NCBI GenBank assembly: GCA_905233755.1
Contig: CAJODM010000001.1
Location: 1-64,000 of the forward strand
Direction of reading: 5' to 3'
DNA: 64,000 nucleotides
Source of the DNA: an uncultured Ruminococcus sp.
GTDB taxonomy: Bacteria; Bacillota; Clostridia; Oscillospirales; Acutalibacteraceae
The position numbers were made by a program, and so were the translations under genes. Positions within the stretch are counted from its first letter, which is position 1; each line of letters begins with the position of its first letter. The notes beneath the pieces are model-generated. The model was not told where the DNA came from. It saw only the letters and a program-made list of their open reading frames with translations, and ran no database searches. Below, in pieces: positions 49,341 through 61,006 of this stretch.

Positions 49341-52300
49341 ATGTCATTCACACACCTGCATCTCCATACCGAATACAGTCTTCTTGACGGCGCGTGTCGC
49401 ATACCCGCGCTTATTACGCGCGCCAAGGAGCTGGGTCAGACGGCGCTTGCCGTCACCGACCACGGGGTGATGTACGGTGTGATTGATTTTTATCGCGAAT
49501 GCAGGAAACAGGGGATCAAACCGATCCTCGGGTGTGAGGTATATGTGGCGCCGCGTTCTCGCTTTGACAAGATGCCCGCCGATCGCGACTACTACCATAT
49601 GATCCTGCTGTGCGAGGACAACCGCGGGTATCAGAATTTGATGAAGCTCGTGTCCCTCGGGTTTACCGAGGGGTTCTACAGCAAGCCGCGCGTCGATGAC
49701 GAGCTGTTGAGGAAGTATCACCACGGGCTTATCTGCCTGTCAGCGTGTCTTGCGGGCGAGCTGCCGCAGCGCATCCTGCGCGGCGACTATCAGGGTGCGC
49801 TCGAGAAGGCGCGATACTACCAGGAGCTGTTCGGACGCGACAACTACTTCATCGAGCTGCAGCATCACGGTATAAAGGAAGAGATCGCCGTGCTCGATCG
49901 GCTGTGTGATATCGCGCGTCAGATCGGCGCGCCGCTGGTCGCTACCAACGATTGCCACTATATCATGAGGGAGGACAGCCGGCTGCACGACATCCTCCTG
50001 TGCATCCAGACAAACACGAATATCCACGACGAGAACCGCATGCAGTTCAAGTCCGACGAGTTTTACCTCAAGTCCGAGGACGAGATGCGCGCGCTGTTTG
50101 ACGGATATGAAGGCGCGATAGAGAACACCGCCTTTATCGCCGATCGGTGTCATGTCGAGATCGAGTTCGGCGTGCGAAAGCTGCCGGAGTTTCGTACCCC
50201 GAACGGCGAGGATCACTACGAATACCTGCGTTCGCTTTGCTATGACGGGCTGTACCGCCGTTATGGTGAAGGGGTAGAGCGGGCTGTCATCGACCGGCTC
50301 GAGTACGAGCTGTCGGTGATCAGGAGCATGGGGTTCGTCGATTACTTCCTCATTGTGGGGGATTTTGTACGCTACGCAAAATCCCGTGATATTCCCGTCG
50401 GCCCCGGGCGCGGCTCGGGCGCGGGATCGCTGTGCGCCTACTGTATCGGGATCACCGGCATAGACCCGATCCGTTATGATCTGATCTTCGAGCGGTTTCT
50501 CAACCCCGAGCGAGTGAGCATGCCCGACTTTGATATCGACTTCTGCAAGGAGCGCAGGAACGAGGTCATCGACTATGTGATCGAGAAGTACGGCGCATCG
50601 CGCGTCGCCCAGATTGTCGCCTTCGGCACGATGCAGGCACGCGGTGCGGTGCGCGATGTCGGGCGGGCGCTCGATATCCCGTATGCCGACGTCGATAGGG
50701 TAGCTAAGCTCATCCCATTCAGCATCGACATGACGATTACACGGGCGATGGAGCTCTCATCCGCGCTCAAGGGGCTGTATGACAACGACCCTGTGGTACG
50801 TACCCTGCTCGATACCGCGATGGGGCTCGAGGGGATGCCCCGTCATACCACCATGCACGCGGCGGGGGTTGTCATCACTGACCGCGACGTCAGCGACTAT
50901 GTGCCGCTCTCCAAGAGCGACGACGCTGTCGTCACCCAGTTCACCATGACAACGCTCGAGGAGCTCGGGCTGTTGAAGATGGACTTTCTGGGGCTAAGGA
51001 ACCTGACGGTGATCCATGACGCCGAGCTGATGATCCGGCGTCATGATCCCACGTTTGATATCAACGCGATCGACTATGACGACTGCGATGTCTATGCGCT
51101 TATCTCGTCGGGCAATACCGACGGCGTGTTCCAGTTCGAGTCCGGCGGGATGAAGAACGTGCTCATGCAGTTGCGTCCCAACCGGTTCGAGGACCTCATT
51201 GCGGTCATCTCGCTGTATCGTCCCGGGCCAATGGATTCGATCCCGACCTATATCCGCAACCGGCATAATCCCTCGCTCATCACCTATAAGCATCCGCTGC
51301 TCGAGCCGATCCTCAACGTTACCAACGGCTGTATCGTCTATCAGGAGCAGGTGATGCAGATCTTCCGCACCCTTGCGGGATACTCGCTCGGCAGGGCGGA
51401 TATTGTTCGCCGCGCCATGAGTAAGAAGAAGCACGACGTCATGGAACGCGAGAAGCAGATATTCATCCATGGGCTTGTCAGCGATCTCGGCGATATCGAG
51501 GTTGAGGGATGCCTTCGCCGCGGGATCGACGAGCGGACGGCGCTCTCGATCTTTGCCGAGATGGAGAGCTTTGCGTCCTATGCGTTCAACAAGTCCCACG
51601 CTGCCGCCTATGCTGCGCTGTCGTACCAGACAGCGTATCTCAAGGCGCACCACAGCCGCGAGTATATGGCGTCGCTGCTCTCGTCGGTGATTGATAACCA
51701 GAACAAGACCGCCGTCTATATCACCGAGTGTCATCGCATGAACATTGCGGTGCTGCCGCCGAGCGTTAACGATAGCAACGCGCGCTTTACGGTGTCGTCG
51801 GGACATATCCGGTTCGGGTTGTCGGCGGTGAAGAACCTCGGGTTCGGATTTATCGATGAGATCGTTGCTGAGCGATCACACGGACGATATACCTCTTTCT
51901 ACGACTTTTGCAAACGGCTCAACGGAAGAGGCCTGAACGCTCGCTCGCTCGAGAGCATCATCAAGTGCGGCGCGCTCGATAACCTTGGCGCGAACCGCCG
52001 CCAGATGCTCACCTTAATGAAGACCGTGCTCGATGACCTCGAGTATGCGCGGCGCAACGGCGGCGTCGATCAGATGTCGCTGTTCGATATGGGGGATGAA
52101 CAGCGCGTGGTGGGGATCGATATCCCGCCGATGGAGGAGTTCGAGCTCTCAGAGCTGTTGAATATGGAGAAGGAGATGGCGGGGATGTACCTGAGCGGTC
52201 ATCCCATCGACGACTATGCCGCCTATGCCGCGTCGGTGAACGCCGACAGCATCGGCGATATCATCGATGCCGACAGCTCCGCTTATACCGATAAGAGCCG

Positions 52301-52835
52301 GGTGCGGCTCGTGTGCATCATCTCGCGCAACAGAAGTCAGGTTACCAAGAACAACAAGATGATGGCGTTCATCGAGGTCGAGGATCGGTTTGGCTCGTGT
52401 GAGGTGATCGTGTTCCCAAATGTCCTCTCGGCATGCTCGTCGGCGCTGTTCGTCGGCGCGGCGGTCGAGATCGATGGCACCGTCAGCATCAAGGAGGACG
52501 AGGAGCCCAAGATCATTGCTGATCGCGTGTCGCTCCTGCCGCCTGCCGATACACTCAAAAGAAGCGAGAGAACTGAGAGTCAAACGCTACCCTCACAGCG
52601 CCTTCCGCAAGGGGAGGAGAAGCTCTATTTCAGGGTCAGCTCGCTTTCATCCCGCGAGTATGAGAAAGCGAAGAACCTGCTCGAGCTTTTCCCGGGAAAT
52701 ACGAAGACGGTGTTCTACCTGATGGACACGAACACCCAGATGCTCGCTCCCAAAAAGCTGTGGGTCTCCCCAAACGAAACGCTCCTCTCTGAGCTGCGCG
52801 TTCAACTCGGCGAAGAAAATGTCAAAATCAAGTAA
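49341..52835 (+). CDS. dnaE: DNA polymerase III alpha subunit (DnaE type)
   Basis: The 1164-residue C-family polymerase starts with the PHP domain (THLHLHTEYSLLDGACRIP and ALAVTDHG), then the palm with GPGRGSGAGSLCAYCIG and the catalytic PDFDIDF (Asp near 398 and 400), the GRADIVRRAMSKKKH thumb/finger segment, a helix-hairpin-helix region and an OB fold (VRLVCIISRNRSQVT). Length and domain order match DnaE1/DnaE3 of Firmicutes; there is no exonuclease insertion, so it is not PolC. It starts one base after xseA stops, at an ATG with GAGGAA before it. Confidence 0.96.
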   Translation: MSFTHLHLHTEYSLLDGACRIPALITRAKELGQTALAVTDHGVMYGVIDFYRECRKQGIKPILGCEVYVAPRSRFDKMPADRDYYHMILLCEDNRGYQNLMKLVSLGFTEGFYSKPRVDDELLRKYHHGLICLSACLAGELPQRILRGDYQGALEKARYYQELFGRDNYFIELQHHGIKEEIAVLDRLCDIARQIGAPLVATNDCHYIMREDSRLHDILLCIQTNTNIHDENRMQFKSDEFYLKSEDEMRALFDGYEGAIENTAFIADRCHVEIEFGVRKLPEFRTPNGEDHYEYLRSLCYDGLYRRYGEGVERAVIDRLEYELSVIRSMGFVDYFLIVGDFVRYAKSRDIPVGPGRGSGAGSLCAYCIGITGIDPIRYDLIFERFLNPERVSMPDFDIDFCKERRNEVIDYVIEKYGASRVAQIVAFGTMQARGAVRDVGRALDIPYADVDRVAKLIPFSIDMTITRAMELSSALKGLYDNDPVVRTLLDTAMGLEGMPRHTTMHAAGVVITDRDVSDYVPLSKSDDAVVTQFTMTTLEELGLLKMDFLGLRNLTVIHDAELMIRRHDPTFDINAIDYDDCDVYALISSGNTDGVFQFESGGMKNVLMQLRPNRFEDLIAVISLYRPGPMDSIPTYIRNRHNPSLITYKHPLLEPILNVTNGCIVYQEQVMQIFRTLAGYSLGRADIVRRAMSKKKHDVMEREKQIFIHGLVSDLGDIEVEGCLRRGIDERTALSIFAEMESFASYAFNKSHAAAYAALSYQTAYLKAHHSREYMASLLSSVIDNQNKTAVYITECHRMNIAVLPPSVNDSNARFTVSSGHIRFGLSAVKNLGFGFIDEIVAERSHGRYTSFYDFCKRLNGRGLNARSLESIIKCGALDNLGANRRQMLTLMKTVLDDLEYARRNGGVDQMSLFDMGDEQRVVGIDIPPMEEFELSELLNMEKEMAGMYLSGHPIDDYAAYAASVNADSIGDIIDADSSAYTDKSRVRLVCIISRNRSQVTKNNKMMAFIEVEDRFGSCEVIVFPNVLSACSSALFVGAAVEIDGTVSIKEDEEPKIIADRVSLLPPADTLKRSERTESQTLPSQRLPQGEEKLYFRVSSLSSREYEKAKNLLELFPGNTKTVFYLMDTNTQMLAPKKLWVSPNETLLSELRVQLGEENVKIK

Positions 52836-52852
52836 AAACTCTGTAAAATCAC

Positions 52853-52882
52853 TTGATTATTTCGCATATTCTGTATTATAAT
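52853..52882 (+). promoter_or_regulatory. SigmaA promoter of pfkA
   Basis: TTGATT (52853-52858) and a perfect TATAAT (52877-52882) with an 18-base spacer lie in the gap between dnaE and pfkA. GAGGAGG precedes the start codon. Confidence 0.65.
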
Positions 52883-52918
52883 ATATCTAATATCTGATTG
52901 TTCTGAGGAGGTTATCAT

Positions 52919-53884
52919 ATGGCTAAGAAGTTAGCAGTTCTGACCAGCGGCGGAGATGCGCCGGGCATGAATGCCGCTGTCCGCGCCGTTGTACGCGCGG
53001 GTATCTATAAGGGATACGAGGTGGTCGGCGTTCGCCGGGGCTTCAGCGGGCTGATCTACGGCGATGTGTTTGATATGAACCTGCGTTCGGTATCGGATAT
53101 CATCAACCGAGGCGGCACCATCCTCTATACCGCCCGCTCCAAGACTTTCATGACGCTGGAGGGCCAGAAGAAGGCGGCGGATTTCTGCCGTTCGATCGGG
53201 GTCGAGGCGCTGGTCGTCATCGGCGGCGACGGCTCCTTCCGCGGGGCGCGCGCGCTGTATAACCAGGGGATCTGTACTGTCGGTATCCCCGGTACGATCG
53301 ACAACGATATCGCGTGCTCGGACTATACCATCGGATTTGATACCGCGATGAATACCGCGATGGAGATGGTCGACAAGATCCGCGATACCGCCCAGTCTCA
53401 TGATCGCTGCTCGGTTGTCGAGGTGATGGGGCGGCACTGCGGTGATATTGCGCTCGAGACCGGTATCGCCTGCGGCGCGACGTCCATCCTTGTGCCCGAG
53501 GTCCCGTATAACATCGAGGATGATGTTATCACCAAGATCTATGACCAGAAGAGCACCGGCAAGAAGCACTTCATCGTTGTTGTTGCCGAGGGCGTCGGCG
53601 GGGTCGAGGACCTTGCGAAGTACATCGAGAACCGCACCGGTATCGAGACCCGTGCGACCATCCTCGGTCATGTCCAGCGCGGCGGTGCGCCGACGTTGCG
53701 TGACCGCGTGATGGCGACGGCGATGGGCGTCGAGGCGGTCGAACTGCTCGCTGAGGGGATCGGTAACCGCGTCATCGCCTACAAGGACGGCAAGATCGTC
53801 AACTTTGATATCACCGAGGCGCTCGAAATGACGCGGATATTCGACAAGCATCTGTACGACGTCGCGATGGAGGTCTCTATCTAA
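52919..53884 (+). CDS. pfkA: 6-phosphofructokinase
   Basis: Commits fructose 6-phosphate to glycolysis with ATP. The 321-residue enzyme has TSGGDAPGMNAAVRAVVR, the ATP-site GGDGSFRGA, the catalytic GTIDNDI (Asp), MGRHCGDIAL and the substrate arginines in VQRGGAPTLRDR. Glycine in the GGDGS loop fits ATP rather than PPi use. The length matches the bacterial allosteric form (about 320). Confidence 0.96.
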   Translation: MAKKLAVLTSGGDAPGMNAAVRAVVRAGIYKGYEVVGVRRGFSGLIYGDVFDMNLRSVSDIINRGGTILYTARSKTFMTLEGQKKAADFCRSIGVEALVVIGGDGSFRGARALYNQGICTVGIPGTIDNDIACSDYTIGFDTAMNTAMEMVDKIRDTAQSHDRCSVVEVMGRHCGDIALETGIACGATSILVPEVPYNIEDDVITKIYDQKSTGKKHFIVVVAEGVGGVEDLAKYIENRTGIETRATILGHVQRGGAPTLRDRVMATAMGVEAVELLAEGIGNRVIAYKDGKIVNFDITEALEMTRIFDKHLYDVAMEVSI

Positions 53885-53916
53885 TACAATCCGCCGTTCG
53901 TCATGGGGAATGGGCT

Positions 53917-55284
53917 ATGAGCGTTACATGTTTTTACAATTTATATCTGACGCCCGTTTCTGTGACGGAGGTTGAGAGTGATATCCTCTCCGGTGTAAGG
54001 CGAGGGTACTTTGAGCGTTTCTCGCATATCAGGGACAGAATCATGTGCTCGAGTGACTCGGATGCGATCTCCTATGACTTCTCGATCGAGAAGGGCAAGG
54101 TAATGCGCTGGGTCGTCACCGATGCGTCCGGCTATGCACTCGAGGAGGTCACGCCCGCCGAGGACGGCAGGTACTTCATCTGTATCTATCGCAACGCGCG
54201 GCTGTGCCGACGGCTGCTGTTCAGCAAGCTGCATACGCTGCTGAAGGTCGAGTGCTACTCCGATACCGGCGAGCCGCTGGCGGCGATCGAACCGCGCAAG
54301 GCGAAAGAGGAGCTGTGCCTGATGATGAAGGCGGTCTCCTCGGCTGATCCGGTCGTGCTGTTCGCTCATCCCGAGATCGACCATAGCATCCGGCAGGCGG
54401 TCGCCGACCGGTTCTGTGGTTCATGCGCTGTCGCGTCGACCGACGAGGGCGTAGTGCTGTTCCTGCCGGACGAGGTGCGCGAGGAGCTGCGGCTGTTTTT
54501 GGAGGCACTTGAACAGGATACGCGGACAGAGGAGCAGGAGCTGTCCGGAACCCCGCTTGCCGACCGCCTGAACGCCAAGGACTTTAACGTCAAGCGCAAC
54601 CTGTCCTCGTCGCTTGATATCACGATGGCGAAGGACTTTGACTATACTATGCATGATGAGGAGGCGGAACCGATGGCAGAGGAACTCAACGTATTACAGA
54701 CAGAGCAGCCCGACATGATCCCGCCTATAGACGAGATCGTCGATACCATCAACGCGGCTGTCACCCCCGAACACGAGCCCGAAGCTGTACCTTCGGTGAA
54801 CGCGCCCGATAAGGTGATCGAGAGCGACGGCGAGCTGTACAGCTACTATGGGCAGCTCGATCTGCACGGTAACCGCAGCGGATACGGCAGGACCGTCACC
54901 CCCGACGGCAGGACCGCGTACGAGGGCGGGTATCAGGACGATCTGCGCTCGGGCGTCGGCACCTACTTCTACAAGGACGGGTCGCTGTGCTATGTCGGCG
55001 ACTGGCGCGAGAACCTGCGCTCGGGCGTTGGCGTTGGTGTCAGCTCGCGCGACGGCTCGATCCATACCGGCCTATGGCGGGATAACAAGCCGTCCGGCGA
55101 CGGCGTCAGGATGGGCGCCGACGGTGCGGTTCGGTTCGTGTGCAAGGAGCTGAAGGACGGTTCTACCGTCTTGTTCAACTTCATGCCCGACGACTCGGTC
55201 GTGATCGCCAAGTACGATCCCTCCGGCAGGAAGATCGGCGAGGATTCGATCTCTTTGCTTGATTTTTTGGCCGATCGGTTATAA
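53917..55284 (+). CDS. MORN-repeat protein of unknown function
   Basis: A 455-residue soluble protein with no family I know in its N-terminal 300 residues. The N-terminal part is mixed alpha/beta; a charged, acidic linker (about 255-305) follows. From about 308 to 403 lie four MORN-like repeats (for example LDLHGNRSGYGRTVTPDGR, YEGGYQDDLRSGVGTYFY and YVGDWRENLRSGVGVGV), then a short beta-rich end. MORN repeats bind lipids or proteins and are more common in eukaryotes. It follows pfkA by 32 bases with no terminator, so the two may be co-transcribed. Confidence 0.75.
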   Translation: MSVTCFYNLYLTPVSVTEVESDILSGVRRGYFERFSHIRDRIMCSSDSDAISYDFSIEKGKVMRWVVTDASGYALEEVTPAEDGRYFICIYRNARLCRRLLFSKLHTLLKVECYSDTGEPLAAIEPRKAKEELCLMMKAVSSADPVVLFAHPEIDHSIRQAVADRFCGSCAVASTDEGVVLFLPDEVREELRLFLEALEQDTRTEEQELSGTPLADRLNAKDFNVKRNLSSSLDITMAKDFDYTMHDEEAEPMAEELNVLQTEQPDMIPPIDEIVDTINAAVTPEHEPEAVPSVNAPDKVIESDGELYSYYGQLDLHGNRSGYGRTVTPDGRTAYEGGYQDDLRSGVGTYFYKDGSLCYVGDWRENLRSGVGVGVSSRDGSIHTGLWRDNKPSGDGVRMGADGAVRFVCKELKDGSTVLFNFMPDDSVVIAKYDPSGRKIGEDSISLLDFLADRL

Positions 55285-55306
55285 ATAGTGAAGATGTGAG
55301 AATACT

Positions 55307-55338
55307 ATTACCGTTGCTTTATGCAGCGGTAATTTTTT
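55307..55338 (+). terminator. Terminator after the MORN-protein gene
   Basis: ATTACCGTTGC pairs with GCAGCGGTAAT (55307-55317 with 55323-55333, one G-T pair, five-base loop) and six T follow. Confidence 0.85.
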
Positions 55339-55356
55339 ATTATAGGAGAGAGAAAA

Positions 55357-55662
55357 ATGAAGAAAGTACTTTTGATCCTCTGTGCCGCTCTGATGCTCAC
55401 CGTCCTGCTGTGCTCGTGTATGAAGGATACCGTGGGTGAGCTCAGCGACGAGGTATCGACAATGATGTCCGAGGTGAAGGATGACCTTGGGATGGACGCC
55501 AGCAACGGAACGGTCGAGAACGACAGCGACGGGTTCATCGAGGATGAGAGCGACCGGCTAGCTACGACCGCAACGGTCGATGTTACCGACGGGATATTCG
55601 ACGACAATCGGGACAACGATACCGAAGAGTATGTCGAGGCGTCGGACGACGACTATGTATGA
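55357..55662 (+). CDS. Small acidic lipoprotein
   Basis: A 101-residue protein with a lipoprotein signal peptide (KKVLLILCAALMLTVLL, lipobox LCSC) and a strongly acidic mature part rich in Asp, Glu, Val and Thr with no known domain. It sits just after a terminator, with GGAGAGAG before the ATG, and converges on sigE. Function unknown; comparable small lipoproteins occur near sporulation genes in Clostridia. Confidence 0.75.
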   Translation: MKKVLLILCAALMLTVLLCSCMKDTVGELSDEVSTMMSEVKDDLGMDASNGTVENDSDGFIEDESDRLATTATVDVTDGIFDDNRDNDTEEYVEASDDDYV

Positions 55663-55718
55663 CCGATTTGGAACGACGAATGGGTTCGTTCCCACCATCT
55701 ATTGCAGATGACGCAACA

Positions 55719-55747
55719 CAGGGCTGCCGTACACGACGACAGCCCTG
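55719..55747. terminator. Terminator-like stem between lipoprotein and sigE genes
   Basis: CAGGGCTG (55719-55726) pairs with CAGCCCTG (55740-55747). The stem lies between convergent genes; tails are only modestly T-rich. Confidence 0.55.
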
Positions 55748-55764
55748 CTACGTATTTATTAGCA

Positions 55765-56466
55765 TTATATCGACTTTTCGAGCTCTGTGCGAAGCCGCCC
55801 GATGATCTTCTTCTCCAGCCGCGAGATGTAGGACTGTGAGATGCCTAGCAGATCGGCGACCTGTTTCTGGGTATGTTCGCGGTTGCCGTTGAGCCCGAAC
55901 CGCAGCTCCATGATGAGCGCTTCGCGCGTGTTCAGCCGCGACACGGCCTCCAGCAGCAGCTCGCGCTCCATCTCCTGTTCCATATCACCCGATACCGCGT
56001 CCGCATCCGAACCGAGGATATCGGACAAGAGCAGCTCGTTTCCGTCCCAGTCGGTGTTCAGCGGCTCTTCGATCGAGATCTCGAACCGCGTCTGGGTCGA
56101 TTTTCTGAGGAACATCAGGATCTCGTTCTCGATACAGCGCGATGCATAGGTCGCGAGCTTGATGTTCCTGTCGGGAGAGAAGGTGTTCACCGCCTTGATA
56201 AGCCCGATGGTGCCGATCGAGATGAGGTCCTCGATGTTGACATTGGCGTTCTCGAACTTCTTCGAGATATAGACAACGAGCCGAAGGTTATGGATGATCA
56301 GCGGCTCGCGCGCCTTCTCGTCGCCGTCGCGTATCTTCTGCATGATGATGGCTTCCTCGTCCTTCGTCAGCGGCGGGGGCAGGGAGCCGGAGTTGTTGAC
56401 ATAGTAGACGCTGTTCCCAACGATGAGGAAGCGTATTTTATAGAGCAGATTGCGAAGCCATTGCAT
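55765..56466 (-). CDS. sigE: RNA polymerase sporulation sigma factor SigmaE
   Basis: Mother-cell sigma factor. The 233-residue product has the pro-sequence of SigE (hydrophobic N-terminus, then [19 protein letters not shown]), region 2 ([36 protein letters not shown]) and region 4 ([21 protein letters not shown]). The pro-part is removed by SpoIIGA, encoded directly upstream (four-base gap). It is expected to drive spoIIIA and other mother-cell genes. Confidence 0.96.
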   Translation of the reverse strand: MQWLRNLLYKIRFLIVGNSVYYVNNSGSLPPPLTKDEEAIIMQKIRDGDEKAREPLIIHNLRLVVYISKKFENANVNIEDLISIGTIGLIKAVNTFSPDRNIKLATYASRCIENEILMFLRKSTQTRFEISIEEPLNTDWDGNELLLSDILGSDADAVSGDMEQEMERELLLEAVSRLNTREALIMELRFGLNGNREHTQKQVADLLGISQSYISRLEKKIIGRLRTELEKSI

Positions 56467-56470
56467 GGTG

Positions 56471-57274
56471 TCACCTCAGTATGTCCGGATTCAGGATCGC
56501 TGTGATCCCCTGTATGTTCAACCGGTCCGATGAACCGATATAGACGTCTTTCTCGATGAGTCTATCGTTGACGGTGAGCTTCCCTGCCTTCACCGCATAG
56601 AGCAGCGAGGAGGAGCCGACGGTGTCAAAGGGGATCACGCGGATGCCCTTCATCGAGGACGTGTCCAGCAGTTTTGATGATACGACGATGATCGGCGCGC
56701 CCGAGAACGGTTCGACCGCGGTGCATCCGGTATCGATCATCCCGATGGTATCATATACGGTACCGCCGATGGTCATGCACAGGGTCACGACGGTGTTCTT
56801 GATTCTTTGAGAGAATAATTTTCGGTATAATATCAGTAGGATATAGAGCGCGGCGGTAACGCCGATGAGCAGCAGCGGGTTGATCTCGAAGTAGACAAAG
56901 TCGTTGATGATGCGTATATGCGGCGGCCGCAGCAGCTGACAGATCGCGATGAACAGCCCGACGAGCAGCAGCGAGCAGCAGAACACCGAGAGCGTATCAC
57001 GCAGCAGCTCACCGATCCCACGGTACGGATAGGCGATCAGCACCATCAGCCCCGAGAGCATCAGCCGGATCACAAACGATACCGTCGTTCGATAGAACGG
57101 CAGGAACACAAGCATCGATGAGAACGCGAGCAGAAACGCCGATAGGATCATCCTGGCGTTCCCATAGGGGATATGTAGCGCTTTCGCCGTCACGTAGAGG
57201 ATCAGGAAGTTCGTGATACAGTTGGTGAATATCAGCACATCGACATAGACGACCGTCAGCTCCGCCCCCTTCAT
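56471..57274 (-). CDS. spoIIGA: Sigma-E processing peptidase SpoIIGA
   Basis: Membrane aspartic protease that removes the SigE pro-sequence. The 267-residue protein has about five N-terminal hydrophobic helices (residues 1-150) and a C-terminal protease domain with the DTG motif in GMIDTGC and a later hydrophobic strand [10 protein letters not shown]. The start is uncertain: the family begins close to the VYVDV segment, and the nearest in-frame ATG is 57274, which has no good ribosome-binding site upstream; another ATG lies at 57295. The pair with sigE is conserved. Confidence 0.9.
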   Translation of the reverse strand: MKGAELTVVYVDVLIFTNCITNFLILYVTAKALHIPYGNARMILSAFLLAFSSMLVFLPFYRTTVSFVIRLMLSGLMVLIAYPYRGIGELLRDTLSVFCCSLLLVGLFIAICQLLRPPHIRIINDFVYFEINPLLLIGVTAALYILLILYRKLFSQRIKNTVVTLCMTIGGTVYDTIGMIDTGCTAVEPFSGAPIIVVSSKLLDTSSMKGIRVIPFDTVGSSSLLYAVKAGKLTVNDRLIEKDVYIGSSDRLNIQGITAILNPDILR

Positions 57275-57428
57275 AGATATTATGCCACATCTCATGACAG
57301 AGATGTGTCAAAGGATGGATACGCGATTTTGGCAGATGTTAGTGTTTGGTCAGACAGCCGAGATGATTCGGACGACATCGCAATATTTTCGAATCTATGA
57401 CGGCGATACGGTCGAGAACGCCCGCTTT

Positions 57429-57440
57429 TTGATTGACAAA
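57429..57440 (-). promoter_or_regulatory. Candidate Spo0A box upstream of spoIIGA
   Basis: On the minus strand the sequence reads TTTGTCAATCAA, which fits the Spo0A box TTTGTCRAANAA at all but one defined position. It lies about 155 bases upstream of spoIIGA, whose B. subtilis homologue is activated by Spo0A. No clear -10 element was found at a suitable distance, so this is a suggestion only. Confidence 0.35.
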
Positions 57441-57485
57441 GCCGGATTTTTGTTCAAAATATTGGCAAAAAATCAGAAAAAAGAT

Positions 57486-57514
57486 TTGACTATTCTGTAA
57501 AAAGTGTTTATTAT
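57486..57514 (+). promoter_or_regulatory. SigmaA promoter of the V-type ATPase operon
   Basis: TTGACT (57486-57491) and TATTAT (57509-57514) lie 17 bases apart; the first start codon is 36 bases downstream. The 275-base divergent gap to spoIIGA holds no gene. Confidence 0.65.
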
Positions 57515-57549
57515 AGAATAGATAAACTACATGATATGGTGGTGATATA

Positions 57550-57861
57550 ATGGCTCTAGCCACTATAGATAGGGTCAAGGCGGCTGAGAAGGCCGCGATG
57601 GATCGCCAGTCGGCGACCGAGGCACAGGCCGCGGGAATTGTCGACGAAGCACACGCAAAGGCGGCAGATATCCTGTCAAATGCCGAGAGCACCGCTTCGG
57701 CAAGATTTGACGAGAGGACCAAGGCGGCGCATAAGCTTGCTGCCGACAGGATCGAACAGATCCGCAAGGACGCACTCACAAGTGCCGCCGCCCTTCGGGA
57801 GAAGACCATCAGAAAGCAGGGCATCATCGATATGCTCCTGAAAGAGACGCTAACAAAATAG
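57550..57861 (+). CDS. ntpH: V-type ATPase subunit G/H-like coiled-coil protein
   Basis: A 103-residue, almost fully helical, Ala/Glu/Lys-rich protein with the coiled-coil pattern of V/A-ATPase peripheral stalk subunit H (G). It is the first gene of the operon, before subunit I, as in several Clostridia. No catalytic motif is expected. Low-complexity composition makes family assignment dependent on position. Confidence 0.7.
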   Translation: MALATIDRVKAAEKAAMDRQSATEAQAAGIVDEAHAKAADILSNAESTASARFDERTKAAHKLAADRIEQIRKDALTSAAALREKTIRKQGIIDMLLKETLTK

Positions 57862-57880
57862 CAGTTTAGGAGGACATTCT

Positions 57881-60402
<2,522 letters not shown>

Positions 60403-60414
60403 TCGGAGCCGACT

Positions 60415-60996
60415 ATGTCTGGTATTGATAAGATAATAGCGACCATCGAGGCGGATACGAACGCTGTGTGCGATCGGCTGTTGCTTGATGCTCGAATGCA
60501 GGCGGATGCTATGATCGAAGACAGCCGCCAGAGCGCCGATGCGCTGATCGCTTCGTTCGAAGAGAAGACCGCCGCCGCTGTCCTCGATATCGAGAACCGC
60601 GGCCGTTCCACCGCCAATATTGTGGAGAAGAAGATCCTCCTATCCGAGAAGCAGCAGATTATCGCCGACATGATCGACAAGGCGCTATCGGACCTAAAGC
60701 TCCTGCCCGATGACGCGTATTTTGAGCTGATCTATCAGATGATCGAGAAGCATATGCAGCAGGGCACCGGGCTGATCCGGTTTAATCAACGTGATCTGTC
60801 TCGCCTGCCCGCCGATTTCTCTGATAAGCTCGGAAAGATATCGGACGGCAAGCTCTCGCTGAGCGAGGAGCCGATCGGGATCGACGCGGGATTTGTGCTG
60901 GTGTACGGCGGCATCGAGGAGAACTGCTCCTTCGATGCGATCGTTTTGTCCATGCGCGAGACGATCTTTGACAGAGCGGCAAAGCTGTTGTTCTGA
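60415..60996 (+). CDS. ntpE: V-type ATP synthase subunit E
   Basis: Peripheral stalk subunit. The 193-residue protein has a long N-terminal helix (about 1-100, rich in Ala, Glu and Asp) and a C-terminal alpha/beta domain with DAGFVLVYGGIEENCSFDAI, the usual E-subunit end. Twelve bases separate it from subunit K and ten from subunit C. Confidence 0.9.
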   Translation: MSGIDKIIATIEADTNAVCDRLLLDARMQADAMIEDSRQSADALIASFEEKTAAAVLDIENRGRSTANIVEKKILLSEKQQIIADMIDKALSDLKLLPDDAYFELIYQMIEKHMQQGTGLIRFNQRDLSRLPADFSDKLGKISDGKLSLSEEPIGIDAGFVLVYGGIEENCSFDAIVLSMRETIFDRAAKLLF

Positions 60997-61006
60997 GGGG
61001 GTTGTT

